Below are positions 13,101 to 24,564 of a stretch of DNA of 64,000 bases, one piece after another (position 1 is the first letter of the stretch; each line of letters starts with the position of its first letter). A program made the translations under genes and the position numbers. Source of the DNA: Phoronis australis (taxonomy: Eukaryota; Phoronida; Phoronidae); NCBI GenBank assembly GCA_002633005.1, contig NMRA01000044.1, positions 723,568-787,567 of the forward strand. The letters are read 5' to 3'. The notes beneath the pieces were generated by a model. That model worked only from the letters and a program-made list of their open reading frames with translations, had not been told where the DNA came from and made no database searches.

Positions 13101-16100
13101 TCCTTCTGTGAGAGAACAAAACAAGCGGAAGAAGTGGTGGCTGCAGAAGCTATCAGTGGGCAGTAACGTGATTCATATGACAACCACTAATGTCAGTTGA
13201 TTGTGACCTACATGGTCATCGACTTCTGCAACCTCTCTTAGAAGAAAGAGCTCCATGACTATATATACATAAGAGGGCCTTCATGGTTTCAAATCTGGTG
13301 TTTTGTGCAATGAATCCAAACTGTTTGGCCTGCGAGCGTCCGATGCAGGTCTATCATCTGAGACCCTGCAACCTATTTTTAGCTTGTTGCGGGTAAAACA
13401 TCTGTCACTTTCGCGGCCATCAACACATATTTTCACACAGGCGTTAACTAGCCTTTAAAATACAGATACGTCTCCTGTTTTTTCACACTGTTAACAAGTC
13501 GTTTCAACAGTACACATTTCAGCAATTCTCCTTTCACCAAAGCGATTCCTTGAAGCGCGAAAACGCATTGCTGAGCTTAAAGTTTCCGATTCCCCCGAAA
13601 TCGACTAAGCAAAAATCTCCACTCTGTTTCGTCATAGTGTTTGCAATAAGCCAATGAGAGACTGCATTGGATTTGACTTTGATAAATTCTCTTGCTGAAC
13701 GAAGGTATTATGGCTAATATCATATCAGGTGTTCCAAAAACTAAGTTATTTTGACAAGTAATTTCTCAGCACCTGTTAAACCGATATTTTAAACTTCCTA
13801 CCGATTGTTTCTAGGATATCATCAACAAATGTGCGATCTGTATCCAATTGTCCAAGTACTGTCAAATTTAAAACACCAGCTTAACAATGAAATATCAAAG
13901 GCAAACTCGCCTATTTCTATCTATGCTCAGTGTGACCTCCATCTTCATTCACGACTAAACAGAGCCGTTTCTTCCATCAAAAAATGCCTTTCCGTATTTC
14001 TATCATCGAGTTTTCCTTCCGGCTCAGTCAAATTGTCTCTCATTCCCCGGTAAACGTAATCCTTCGGAGAGTCTCATTAGGCATAGTCCACTAGATTGCA
14101 GTTAGGAATCAAATGAGGTCACTCATTCTTTTTGATAAATGTTGGTGTATCCTGCTCCAGACTTGCTTGGATTATTTATGTGTGTAGGAGCCCCATCTTG
14201 CTGAAACACGTAATGGTTTCCAGGACAAAGTCGCCTGCAATCCGGGAGAAGATTTTCATCCAATAACTGCATATAGCGTTGACTGTTAACTTCGGCTCTA
14301 TCAGTGTCAATAAAATGAATATTTGTTCTTCCTTCCCAGGAAACCCAAGCAGAAAATGTCTGGAAGTCTCATGATAGAATCGAGAAGGCTGAATTTCTTG
14401 TTTTTGTTTCCCATCAACACGATCGTTTTGGCGATTTTTAGCAATTTCTAGCATAAAGAATAGCGGTCATGCAAGTATAGGCATCGAGTTTTTGTTTTCC
14501 TTCTAACATTTTGATCTCTCTGAGATATCGACATTATTTTGAGAGGTGTTAGCTTCAGTTTTCCTCTACTCTTTGCGTATAAGACTTCCTCATTTGTAAG
14601 TCGCTTGCAACTTGTCATAGATTTGTGATTTCCCGGGTTTTTCTGATGGTATTGAATCAGTTCATCAACACGATCCTCGTTTTCTTTCGAACATGCAGTC
14701 TTGGGTCTCCCACTGCCACTTTTTTGCGCAACAGACTCTTTGTTGCACATTTTTGCAATAAGTCTATGGACAGTCGCACGATTCCACGTTATTCCTGGGA
14801 ACTAACTTACGATTCTTCTTCCGCCCACCCTTTCTTTTGAAATAGGTTTCTAAAAGGCATCATTACAAGATGGAATAGTGGACAGAAGTGATCTGGATCC
14901 ATATTTTACAATAAAAAATTTGACTTGAGACCCAGGCAGACATTTTGCCGATATTTGCAAGCACATCATGAACACGATGAAAGTCACAGTGATATTGCAT
15001 TTTTCACCCTGATGTGATGAATTTCACAGTGCTTCCGCAATTTTAATATAGATCTGAGATACTAAGTAGACTTGTTAATGACAACCTGAAAATATATTGT
15101 GAAAAATTTGAAGGACTTCCGTTAGACAATTGCTGAGAAATTACTCGTCAAAAGTGGCTCACTTTTTGGGGGCACATGATATCTGCAGTTATACATATGA
15201 TACTCCGGTGATACCGCGCTTGTCATGTAAATCGCCTTGTGACACTACTTTGATGCTCATACTAGTTCTATTACGATGTACGATAAATATCAACTGGCTT
15301 GCTTGATTTCACTTTGAAAAAATAAAATGTATAGCATTTATACATCTAAATAAAACAAATAATCAAACAAACAGACGTTTAGTGGCAGTAGTCGAAGGTT
15401 AACAAAATTCCTTGATTGCTTTAGATGAAAGAGTCGGACAGGTCCTATAAGATATTTGCACTTTAACGTCGATTTTCTCTGCTACTCGGTATACATGTTT
15501 TTGCCTGGGAATGATACGAGTATGTATTAAAATCTTTAGAAACTTCGCCCTATTTCAGCAACTTAGGCTATGTGCCCCCCGACCTCTGCTATGCTTATAG
15601 CACATGTATCACTGGCTGGTGTAGGATGTCGTCAGGGGGAAGGCGACGACCACAATTTTCGAAGCAAAATGTCCACGTTTGCCGTAGAAACTGACGTGAT
15701 CCGCGGGGAACTGGGCCCCTAAATCCGGCTACACTTTCATTTTTGGTATTTCTGCCTCTACTTCTAGACAAATGTTAAGACAACTGACTTCAAATCCCGG
15801 CTAAAATGTTGATTTAAAAATACAAGGAAAATATTACTGAAACCCGGAATTGTGTCCCAAAAAACGTTTATCTCGTTGTGAGTTTTCGTTCATTTATACA
15901 TATAGGTCAGTGATCTTGTACCGACTCCAACGTAAACACCGCGGAAACTGTTGATTACCTTGAACAAACAGGGAACTTACGCTCAGCAACGTAGCTCTGG
16001 TTCTGAATTGGTCCAAATCAAAACACTTTCCGGTGAAGGGAAAGGAAATGACCCCAACTTGGAATGCGTCCGGTCCAATCTCAAACCCTGACACGGTGTC

Positions 16101-16480
16101 GTGTAACACCGAAAGTATATTTTCATAGTTCTTGTTCATGCTGCGTGAATTGTCGATCGCAATAATGACGTCCGCTTCACCGTTGCAGAGGGATTCAACT
16201 GAAACACGAAAACTGTGTAGGGTCCAATATTCTCCATCGAGAGTTGGAAGTTTTTAATTTGTAACAGTGTGGGTACATGGTTTGAAATAAGTCTTTCAGT
16301 AGCACACTTTTCCTCGTTGCAATAAATAACTCAGAACAGATGTAATCAAGCTGTGACGCACACAAATTTGCATTATTCACAATATGTGCAACTGCGACGC
16401 ATTTATTTTTCGTTTAAAGACGAGTTTAAAAACTTACCTTGACTCACAAGAAGCAAGCCAATGACGAACGTCACATACAT
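7165..16480 (-). CDS. Secreted VWA plus chitin-binding-like protein, copy 1
   Basis: Four exons join in frame: 16438-16480, 15981-16198, 7606-7960 and 7165-7361, about 270 residues. Exon 1 encodes MYVTFVIGLLLVSQ, a short signal peptide. Exons 2 and 3 form a VWA domain (about residues 20-200), with the metal-site residues D30, S32, S34, a Thr near 102 and T136-D137-G138. Exon 4 is Cys-rich, with CEYPATVKC near the end as in type-2 chitin-binding (peritrophin-A) domains. VWA domains bind proteins through a metal ion, so an extracellular-matrix or shell/cuticle role is inferred, not shown. Residue 33 is Arg where copies 2-4 have Gly. Intron 2 is about 8 kb and holds a mariner element. All splice sites are GT-AG. 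Confidence 0.8.
8455..9820. other. Insertion of about 1.37 kb in intron 2 of VWA copy 1
   Basis: Intron 2 of copy 1 matches intron 2 of copies 2 and 3 up to about 8450 and again from about 9825. The DNA between them is absent from the other copies (junction near 19990 in copy 2 and near 33705 in copy 3). The inserted stretch is AT-rich, carries an ATAA repeat at 9119-9136 and ends in a CpG-rich part (9690-9800). No terminal inverted repeats or transposase are visible. Confidence 0.5.
9700..9800 (+). promoter_or_regulatory. CpG-rich promoter-like segment with a possible first exon
   Basis: A 21-bp palindrome around one central base lies at 9708-9728 (arms AGCGTTCCAA and TTGGAACGCT). A YY1-like ACAAGATGGCGG follows at 9759-9770. 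Its ATG (9763) opens a short frame, MADDLWRLTTR, ending at a GT donor (CGAGAG then gtaatc, exon end 9796). This is what the first exon of a plus-strand gene would look like, but no second exon was found, so it may be a retained piece of another gene. Confidence 0.3.
9825..10640. repeat. Intron segment shared by VWA copies 1 and 2
   Basis: This segment is closely similar to 20000-20825 in the same orientation, and in part to 33706-33830 in copy 3. It is ancestral intron-2 sequence that was carried along when the gene unit duplicated. No gene is visible in it. Confidence 0.65.
10640..12250. other. No recognisable gene
   Basis: Intronic DNA of VWA copy 1 without a recognisable domain. It has G- and C-runs near 11296-11305 and 11487-11530. 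The open frames here are short and unsupported. Confidence 0.35.
12255..13200. repeat. Diverged tandem repeat, about 250-300 bp unit
   Basis: Three diverged copies are visible, with landmarks near 12535, 12834 and 13079 (each a CAT-rich start followed by a GGGGGA-like run and a TGATCC or TGGTCC word). The unit repeats the word ACCAAGCA near 12650 and 12950. Two similar minus-strand open frames are by-products of this repetition and not genes. Confidence 0.5.
13725..15179 (-). mobile_element. Tc1/mariner-type DNA transposon
   Basis: A 1455-bp element is flanked by TA (13723-13724 and 15180-15181). Inverted ends of about 50 bp begin TCAGGTGTTCCAAAAA on the left and TCATGTGCCCCCAAAAA on the right, and both contain GAGAAATTAC or its complement. 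It encodes a decayed transposase on the minus strand (listed separately). It lies inside intron 2 of VWA copy 1, and copies 2 and 3 lack it, so it inserted after the array had formed. Confidence 0.85.
13800..14900 (-). pseudogene. Mariner-type transposase, decayed
   Basis: This is a DDE-family cut-and-paste transposase. The order of motifs is an N-terminal helix-turn-helix ending in ATVHRLIAKMCN, then GSGRPKTACSKEN (about 14700), then a catalytic-core piece around GFPGKEEQIF (about 14330). The second catalytic Asp is in FQQDGAPTH (about 14190), and a PNCNLVDYA-like stretch corresponds to the usual PDLNPxDY. The reading frame shifts several times and contains stops, so the copy cannot make an active enzyme. 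Confidence 0.8.
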
Positions 16481-16781
16481 CTTCACTGTGCGCAACAGGA
16501 GAGGGAAAACTGAGTTTGCCGAAAGTTAATGTACTTTTCTGGTTGACTACAAACAAAAGGAATTGACCAACACAATAATAAAAACACAAAGCCCAAATAA
16601 GCCTCTGTTAATGAATTGCATTTTCAGTTAAACTGTTTTAACAAGTGGTACAACTGTACAGTTTTATGCTTATAAAAAACGACCCACAATATTCACCCAA
16701 TGAAAATGTAACTGAAACTCACCAGTCCTTTCTTCAGCACGCAACTTTTCTGCAAGATGTAGTCGCAGGGTTAGACACTTT

Positions 16782-16789
16782 CTTTTATA
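16782..16789 (-). promoter_or_regulatory. TATA box of VWA copy 1
   Basis: TATAAAAG on the minus strand, about 300 bp upstream of the ATG, in a context shared with copies 2 and 3 (GAAAG directly downstream). A probable 5'UTR exon ends at a GT donor near 16717 (ACTG then gtgagt) and is spliced to an acceptor just before the ATG (GCGCACAG then TGAAGATG). Confidence 0.6.
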
Positions 16790-16944
16790 CATTCAGCAAA
16801 ATGTGTTCCACATGTCTAATTGGTGTCACAAGGCCCTTCCATTTACCACACGAAACGCATTTTTAATTACCCATGTTTTCTAGATGACTATCATTAGCCT
16901 CGGCTTTTGTGCCGATTACGTATTTTCACGTGAGTGAAATATTT

Positions 16945-18080
16945 GTATCACACATTCAAGCTATGGTCCACAATTTTGCGCCAACTCCCGTGCAATAACC
17001 GCGTCGAGTAACCCTACACTAACCTTGCAGGTTTTTCCACGGACACATGGCACGGTCATTGAACGGGCTGATCAAGTTATTAGTAAGCCATCACATTTAG
17101 AACAAATGGCCTGAAACTGGTGGGACTCAGATACTTTCAACTGACTTGTGTTGTTAAAAATGTTGCCCAGCTGCGACGTCCAATAGAGCGCAGCATGGTG
17201 CTTGTGTTTTCTACTGTGAAATGGGTCTATGAGCTTAGTCCGTTCGGAATATTCACTGACAAGTCTACATTTTTGGTAACGTGGAGTTCTGTACGTATAC
17301 TCCGATTCTAGTATACGACTTTTGACCTACTGACTAATACACTCTATTCCGGAAACCATGTGACTTTTGTGGAATTCAGAGTATTCACGTATTGCATTGG
17401 TACGGGCATTGTTGATAGGTTCTCAAAAATTTTATGCAATCTCGAGTCAAAAATGACGAATAATTTATTAGTCACCGATCTCTTAAATTCTATTAAAATC
17501 AATTGTTATTTTCTGTCTACAAAAGGTACATGCACACTCCGTTTTCTCGTATAATAAAAATTACACTTTATGGAGACGGTTTCGGGGATGGTTACGCCAT
17601 GTTTAATACTCAAGCCTAGTGCAAAGTACGTCAGCACCATTGTAAACACAATTGTGCTGCGCGAGCACCCACACGACCCGCTGAATGTCTGTCTGACATA
17701 GACTTTTTTGCCCACAACATGCGTGAAAGAGCGTGTAAAAGAATAGCTTACAGTGGGCGGCAATCCATGCTGAATCTTGAAGTGGCGTTATTTGACTCCT
17801 TTTTCTGAAGCACGGGACTGTACATTTTTCTGAAAAATACTTCAACTAAATAGAAAACCTTTCCAGGCATGTTTTGACCTAGCACTCAACAGCCGAGAGA
17901 ATTAGCTGCAAATTTCTTGGAAACAGATTGGTGTAAAGGAGCCACGTTGTGTAAAAACATGACCGTCCAAGACAAGTTTTCAGTTCTTTACGTTAGACGT
18001 TTACTGACATTACTGCAAAAACGTTTGGGACGAAACAAAATTAATGAACCTTTTTCAATATTTTTGTATCAAGGAGATGT
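16945..18080. repeat. Duplicated intergenic block A, copy 1
   Basis: This block is homologous to about 29180-30200 and 30770-31850. The start is marked by GTGCAATAACC followed by AAGTAACCC- or GAGTAACCC-like words. It separates the promoter of VWA copy 1 from the 3' flank of copy 2. The open frames in it are not conserved between the copies, so it is treated as non-coding. Confidence 0.65.
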
Positions 18081-18084
18081 CGTT

Positions 18085-18910
18085 TTTGCAGTATATCAGT
18101 ATCTGTTCATGGCGTTAATTTTGGCGCCTACCATACTTTCTATTGTGTACCTTTTGTTGTTATTCTTATTGCATTGGAGTAAAATGTCATTAGTCTGATC
18201 ATCCAAAGCTGGCCAACCTTGTCTTCCAGTCTGTGTGTGTGGATGTCAGTGTCAAAATCCTGTGGGATAAATGTTATGATTAAAGTGCCACAATAAAAAC
18301 GCAGCCGTTCCAGGGTATATTGTATTCTGTCTATAGATATGCACAGAAACCGCCAGGGTCAACCCATGGCATTAATAAACAGGCTGTTCGAAGTTGATTT
18401 TTTTCAAGCAGACCAATAACAACATCATCAACAAGGACTTCAACAGTAACTCTTTGAAGCGTAGTAGATGATTGACCTCTGGATCAGTGTGTTGGATGCT
18501 GTTCAAAAACTGCCAGAAACCTTTAACAATAGACCAGATTGATATCTGCATTTGAAAACCACGCTCTGTTTTTGCTGGCAAAATACCTGGTTACTATGAC
18601 AACGATGGACACTCAGCTTGATAACAGCAGTTTCAACGGAAGTCTGTAAAATGCTTTGAGCTCGCCATCAAACTTGAAATTGTTGATAGTTGCAGAGGTT
18701 GAAAAGACCACGATGCACTTTTGAGCTTGACAATTCCCTAAATTTCAAGTGATTTTAGAAGAACTATTGTGAGCATGGTTACCTATTACTAATATAGCTT
18801 TGCCATCAAGCCAAGAATTCCTCATTTTGGTCGGTTGACTAGCACTCAATCTTTAATTTGACGGGTACATTTTCCTATCATTTCAATTGATTTAAAATGT
18901 CGCACGCCAA
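18085..18910. repeat. Duplicated 3' flank of the VWA genes (block B, copy 2)
   Basis: Second copy of the block at 6300-7160, directly downstream of the stop codon of VWA copy 2 on the minus strand. It is non-coding. Confidence 0.7.
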
Positions 18911-20832
18911 TCAGACACCACATTTCACAGTGGCTGGATATTCACACCGGCACGACTTGGTGCTGAACAGGAGACCTGGCAGGCAGGGTTGAGTGAAGGC
19001 TTGATGTCCGGTGACAGACTGTTGGAATGTGGAGCAGCCGCGGTTTGGCACGTAGTGATTCAGAAGGCCACCTATCGTCTGATTACAATACAGGGGGTCG
19101 GCAATGGCTGAAAGAAAAGACACTTATTCTAGAATTACAATATCAGCTGTTGATTTTCGGTCATCTAATTTCTGAGTCGTATTCGCATCCGTTTCTAATT
19201 TTACCCTCACGCTGTCTTCGATTTTCTTCGTCGCATTAATTCACGAAAATATTATTTATGCGGGCATATTGTACTTTTTTAATCACTTGGAAATCCATTT
19301 TTTCTATGTTTTTTACTTACCCCCACATACACGAGAACTTAGGGCGCCAACCAAGTTGGTTACGTTGCTCACTGAAAGCCAAACGACGTGCTCCGATGAG
19401 TCACCAATGGCTGAAATCTCAGCCCATCCGTACTGCCACCTGCCGGCACCAATAGCATACAACGATATTCCTTTTTGGCGTGCTTTTTCCGAGTAATTTT
19501 TGCTAGACTCAATCCTGTCCGTCCGTCAGTCACCACAATACCAATCTTCTTTGCGTTTGCTCTACCCCCTCTTACGGCGTTGAAGTACGTTGTATACATT
19601 TTCTCAATGGCTATTCCACTGGAAAAGCTCGTGGCACATGATTTAACCGCGGGATAAGATGAATTCTTTAAAGCCTGCAGAATTAAAGGGTGTTAAAAAT
19701 GCCATTAAACCATGTTGAAATGAATTACATCTCAACATTTTTTACACTATATCATAGTTATTTTTTTGAATAATGACCAAAATACCAACTGTTCAACTGG
19801 TAAAATGTATTTCATACAGCCTAATTTCGTCAATCTCGTTAGTATGCGTGAACCAGTTTCTTGTCACGAGCAGGGAAGGGAACTTTAAGTTAACTGACGT
19901 AATAGTTACTTTGGCAAAAGGGATTGTCAGAAGAAGTAAAAACGAAGGTTTGATGAATGTACTGTCAACAATCGTATGGAGTACATAAAATACGCAGCGC
20001 TACAGAAACAGCAAAAACGTGTAAATGCGTAAAAACGTATTGGTACACATGCATGAGGTATTGGTTACTACTAGATCACTTCTCACTCTGAAAGAAAATA
20101 CTTTATAAGTTTCTGCTGTCAAACCAAAAAGCAAGCTTGAAAACCTTTACTAACTGTTACGACGACACGTGTGACGAGTGTTTGGCGCTAGGTACAAAAA
20201 CTGACAAACTCGGCGGCGTCAACTTTGTAATACAATGAAAAAGACGTTTAGCCGTACAATGCTTTTGTCTTTCTCGAATATTACTTGTCACTCAACAGCA
20301 GGTGGCAGAACCTAGGACGCTTTGTATCACGCGTTAAATCTAGTTGCACGAGCTCGTCATGAGCAAAAGCTTCAAAAAAATCCTTCCACGACACGTTTTA
20401 CTTCGCTACACATGATTATTTCCTATGAAACTGCTGGCATGTGTAAAGTAGAAAGCCACTCACGGGATTAAACATAAATTATATCTCCATGATCTCCATA
20501 CAAACTCGTGAGATTTCAGTGCTGGTTACTCAAAAAACGAGCTTTGGCAGTCAGTAAGCCCATTCTTTTCAACTTAGGAGTGACTCCGTATAAAAACCAA
20601 CAGGGAGAGTATATACCCAACATGACAGATTTTTTTGAGAATCAGCACATGAATTTGTTTTGTTGTGATGTAGAACAATCTCGCTCTTGAAGAATTTTCA
20701 TCCATAATTTCTCTCTTTATGACCTGTACCTTCATGTTGCAACAAAATTTGCCGCCGAAGTAGATATATTTTAATGCATTTTACTAGGATGTATAGTAAG
20801 TTGATAAGAAATGAGTGATACGGTTTGAAATG

Positions 20833-21120
20833 TAATGAGATTTATGGCACTCTGACATAAATCCTATTATTTGGGCAAATACTATTATAGAGCCCTTCAT
20901 GCTTCATATCCAACTCCTGGTTAGTTCCTACCAAGTCCGATGGTTGCGCTGTTTGTTCTTTCTCTCCAGCTTCCTGTTGGCCCAGCCTCAAGCAACAGTA
21001 CATTCACTCGTAAGTTTTCCTAATTAGACAAGTTTATACCTCTCCCGCCCTCCCTACCCGGGGTACCACAAAATTTCACGTCAACCGTTTTCTACCTTTA
21101 CCACGCTCCATCCCTTTTGC
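20833..21120 (-). repeat. SINE-like element, 5'-truncated
   Basis: This is nearly identical to the reverse complement of 63088-63372. The copy at 62990-63372 has a tRNA-like head with a B box; here the head is missing. Landmarks are the GAGATTTATGGCACTC end and the CTTTCTCTCCAGC word. It is inserted in intron 2 of VWA copy 2. Confidence 0.65.
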
Positions 21121-21389
21121 CGAACAAAATCTGCTGTTGGTTATTGTTGTTTTTACAGCCACTGCTGGTACCTTCTTCAAGCCCGGAGCGTGTTACCGTC
21201 AGGCAAGAACCGACGTCATTGGCTAGCGACCAGACCTGTACTTGAGCGTCCATTACTGCAGCTTGCTTCTCTCCACCCCGGTCACAGCTCTCGGCACATA
21301 CTGAGCCACAACACCACGCTTCTTACAATATCTCTTTTTATCACTCCGGCTGGTCTGCTCACTCAGCTTGTCCGGAACCTGCTTTGCAG

Positions 21390-21600
21390 GTTGTTATAGC
21401 CCAGTTGGCTGTTTGGTGTACCCACTTGGTACTTTATATGATATTTGCCCATTTGGCAGTTTGTACCCACTTGGTACTTGTTATTGAATTTGCCGCTTTG
21501 CTCGACCCAGTTGGTAGGCAATCGGCCAATACCCATTTGGTATTATGTACCCATTTGGTACTATGCTAACCTGTGCCACTTAGTATCCGATACTCAGTTA
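21390..21600. repeat. Degenerate minisatellite
   Basis: Repeated words of the type TACCCATTTGGTACT or CCCACTTGGTAC occur about seven times at irregular spacing of 15-40 bp. The open frames across it are by-products of the repeat. One undetermined base follows at 21620. Confidence 0.6.
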
Positions 21601-23053
21601 CACTTTGGGTATCGGAAATNACCCTCGACAAGGCTTTACAAATAGCAATTCTTACAATTCAAAGGTATTTATTTCCATTTAAAAACTCTAAGGATTGTTC
21701 AGATTAGCCTGTTGAGAGACGAAAGCAAGTGTTACATGTACAAGTTTTAAATATCTCCTCAAACTTAATGTCAACTGACTCACTTGACAAAAGTCATCGG
21801 TTTTAGTTTTGATACTTACCGTGAAATACAACCAGAAAAATTGTTTTCATTTGAAGGAGCTTCGACTTGATATTTATAACAATTTGATGCAAAATTCTTG
21901 TTAAAATTTTCGCTCAAATGGTCTGTAAACTTTGCACATCGTTTCCAAAATAGACAACCTTTCACAAGAAAACTGTCCTTCAAACATAAGGATTGAATAA
22001 AAAAATCAGAAAAGTTTGTATCTATTGACAACATTTGACAAATACTTTTCAGTTGATTGAAATTTTTACAATTGCTGCTGTTATTTCACATTCGTATATA
22101 GGTTTTTGAAAAGTCTAAACGTGGAATCGAACACAAGAGTGAAACTGCTGAATATCATATAACACAAACAGGGATCTTACATTTAGCAAGCCAGCACTGG
22201 TTGCGTATTGGTCCAAATCAAAACACTTTCCGATGTGGGGAAAGGAAATGACCCCAACTTGGAATGCGTTTGGTCCAATCTCAAACCCTGACACAGTGTC
22301 GTGTAACACCGACAGTATGTGGCCGTAGTTGTTGTTCATGCTGCCTGAGTTGTCGATCGCAATAATGACATCCGCTTGACCATTGCAGAGAGATTCGACT
22401 GAAACACAAAAACGCTTAAGCGTCAAGTATTTTGCCGTAAAAATCATTTAGATCTGAGTCGCTGTCTTGAGGTTGGCCAAAAGGACTAAATGTTAGACTT
22501 GAAGGTCATTCGAGTAGACTGTTCGAAATAGTCGATTTGTAATATACTTTTCCCGAGGATCACCGTAACAATAAACAACTGAGCAGTAATTCAACTGCGA
22601 CACATACAAATTTGCTTAACTAGTAATATACTCACTTATGACGGAATTCTTTTCATTTCAAAAAACTTACCTTGACTCACAAAGAGCAGGCCAACAATGA
22701 ACGTCACATGCATCTTCAGCTTTGCGCAACGGGAAAAGGAAGACGGGATTGGCCAAATGTTAGTGTACTTTTCTGATTAACTACAAACAAAAAGAATTAA
22801 GCTGCAAAGTCAAAGCTTAATTAAAGCTCAAAACACAACTAAACTTGTGTTACTGGATTACTTTTCTGTTAAACTGGAAAAGAGGAGTTCGTAACGTGAC
22901 TTTGTATGTTTTCAGCTTACAAAGAGTGACCATAATTTCCACTCATAAATACAAGAATAAAACTCTCCATTCCTTACTCTCGCACACGCACGCGAACTTC
23001 GGTGTGTTCGTGATTTGTTCGCAAGGTGTAAAGTTACATGGTTTAGCCGCTTT

Positions 23054-23061
23054 CTTTTATA
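23054..23061 (-). promoter_or_regulatory. TATA box of VWA copy 2
   Basis: TATAAAAG on the minus strand followed by GAAAG, about 340 bp upstream of the copy-2 ATG and aligned with the TATA boxes of copies 1 and 3. A possible 5'UTR donor (GCGAGA then gtaagg) lies near 22978. Confidence 0.55.
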
Positions 23062-23099
23062 CCATCCGCAAAATATGATGCACGTGTGCCATTGGCGTC

Positions 23100-24125
23100 A
23101 AAATCCCTGCGCTTGAAGTTGTGGGGAAAATAGCACGCTTTACACTTCCTTATTATCGATTCTCTTATTTGGATTGCAATATAAATTACCCTCTTAGTTC
23201 AGGGAATTTTTGCTTCCTTGATAAAAACTTAGGATTTAGGCCTACATCTGGCAAGTGTCTTGTTTCTCCTTTACATAGTACAATTCTAAAACTTGTTGAG
23301 TTATACTGAAGTCATGTCATATGGTCGTAAAAAGCAGGAGGGTTGGCCATATCTTGTTGGAATTGACTTTTTCCAACATTTTGAAAGGTTATGCGGAAAT
23401 CAAATGCTACTTAGATTGAATGCTGCGAGTAATGATCCAGGGATTGTTTACACAATGTAACAGGTGTCAAAGTCTAGACAAAATCTAAAAAAGGAGCTTT
23501 ATAACATGCAAAATATACCCCGCGCACAAATTGTGACTGTGGCAAGTTTTCGTTACTCAAATCACAAACTTTAATTGAAGTACACTGACAATTAGATATC
23601 GACCGGGCTGACATATCGTGCGCCTTCAGTCCCATTATTACGCTCTTTTCTTTTTAATTGTAATGCACACACTGAATTTAGAGAACGGCAAATTGACATG
23701 CATTAGGCTAAACAGCCTTCCGTATTTAAATTCATTAAACTGATGACAGCTAGATGACAACGGGCAATTTGTTAAGCTTTGCAAATACGTTTTATAAGGC
23801 TTTCAACTTCTTGAAAGCTTGTTACTCACTCAAATATCTAGGTTGGGTATCCGGCTGGCATCATTTTGATAGTATCACTTTACTTACGTCATTTTTCTCA
23901 CATTCTTTTCCTTTGCGTCCCTGCGGATGGCCATGGGCTGCCTTCAACATCTCAGTTGTGGCGCTTTTTGTTGCCCATCTTACCAAAGATTATTATTTTT
24001 CGCATAGTCACCCCTATTCTTTGTATTTCAATTATCACACAATAAATTACCTTATTTCGCCAGTCTTGGTCTCCTTTTCATGGCTGGTAACTAGCTTGTG
24101 ACGCATATATTTTTCATTGTTAATA
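23100..24125. other. No recognisable gene
   Basis: AT-rich DNA upstream of VWA copy 2. A 115-codon open frame at 23754-24101 shows no domain and no clear splice or coding signature. I do not call it a gene. Confidence 0.35.
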
Positions 24126-24129
24126 CATA

Positions 24130-24560
24130 CATGGGGGGTCACCATATTCGTTTGACTTCAAAACCACTTGCCCGGACTTTAAAACCAGTTGCCTGGACTG
24201 CAAAACCGAATGGCCGGTGATCAAACGTGTTCTCCGGACTTCAAAACGCGATGGCGTCACTCAAAAAAACTAGTTGGCTGGACACCGTGGCCGGTGCTAT
24301 AACCAGTTGGCCGGAGTTCAAACACGACGGACGGACTTCCTTCGAAGCTTGCTTCGGCCATTGTGTTTAAGCCCCGGCCAGCCCGTTTTAAGTTCGTCCA
24401 ACCATTTTTGGGTGCGACCATCTGTTTTTGATGTACCGGTAAACCGGTTTTGAGGACTGACTACCAAGTTAAAACACTGTTCATTCGATTTAGTAGTCCA
24501 GCCGGTTGGTTTTTAAGTCCGGGCGAGTGTTTTTAAGTCCGACCAATTGTTGATTCCCCC
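24130..24560. repeat. Foldback minisatellite element
   Basis: The left half repeats a unit of about 21 bp resembling GACTTCAAAACCAGTTGGCC. The right half repeats its reverse complement (GGTTTTTAAGTCC-like). The ends are GGGGGGTCA on the left and CCCCCC on the right, so the whole forms a hairpin-capable inverted repeat. Similar words outside both ends (ACATAC) could be a short target duplication, but this is weak. No coding capacity is present. Confidence 0.6.
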
Positions 24561-24564
24561 CTTG

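Larger units (their letters stand above)
18911..22713 (-). pseudogene. VWA plus chitin-binding-like gene, copy 2, frameshifted
   Basis: The exons are 22671-22713 (MHVTFIVGLLFVSQ signal), 22181-22398 (VWA with AIDNSGSM metal site), 19321-19674 and 18911-19107 (Cys-rich, ending CEYPATVKCGV). Exon 3 is 354 nt instead of 355. One A is missing in the A-run near 19498, just after the stretch reading GLSLAK, so the frame shifts and meets a stop within the exon. The other exons, splice sites and terminal stop are intact. Either the gene died recently or the missing base is a homopolymer sequencing error; a corrected frame would match the family. Confidence 0.75.

Noticed and set aside
15609-15735. 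Another hAT-like MITE
   Set aside because: The right end resembles a hAT terminus and the left end recurs near 30654, but the two ends match each other too weakly to define an element.
17506-17845. 85- and 80-codon minus-strand open frames
   Set aside because: They lie in duplicated block A and are not conserved in its other two copies.
21384-21645. Open frames with repeated PTWY/THLVL words
   Set aside because: They are translations of a minisatellite.
23754-24101. 115-codon plus-strand open frame
   Set aside because: Hydrophobic and aromatic-rich composition of AT-rich DNA; no domain or neighbouring exon.
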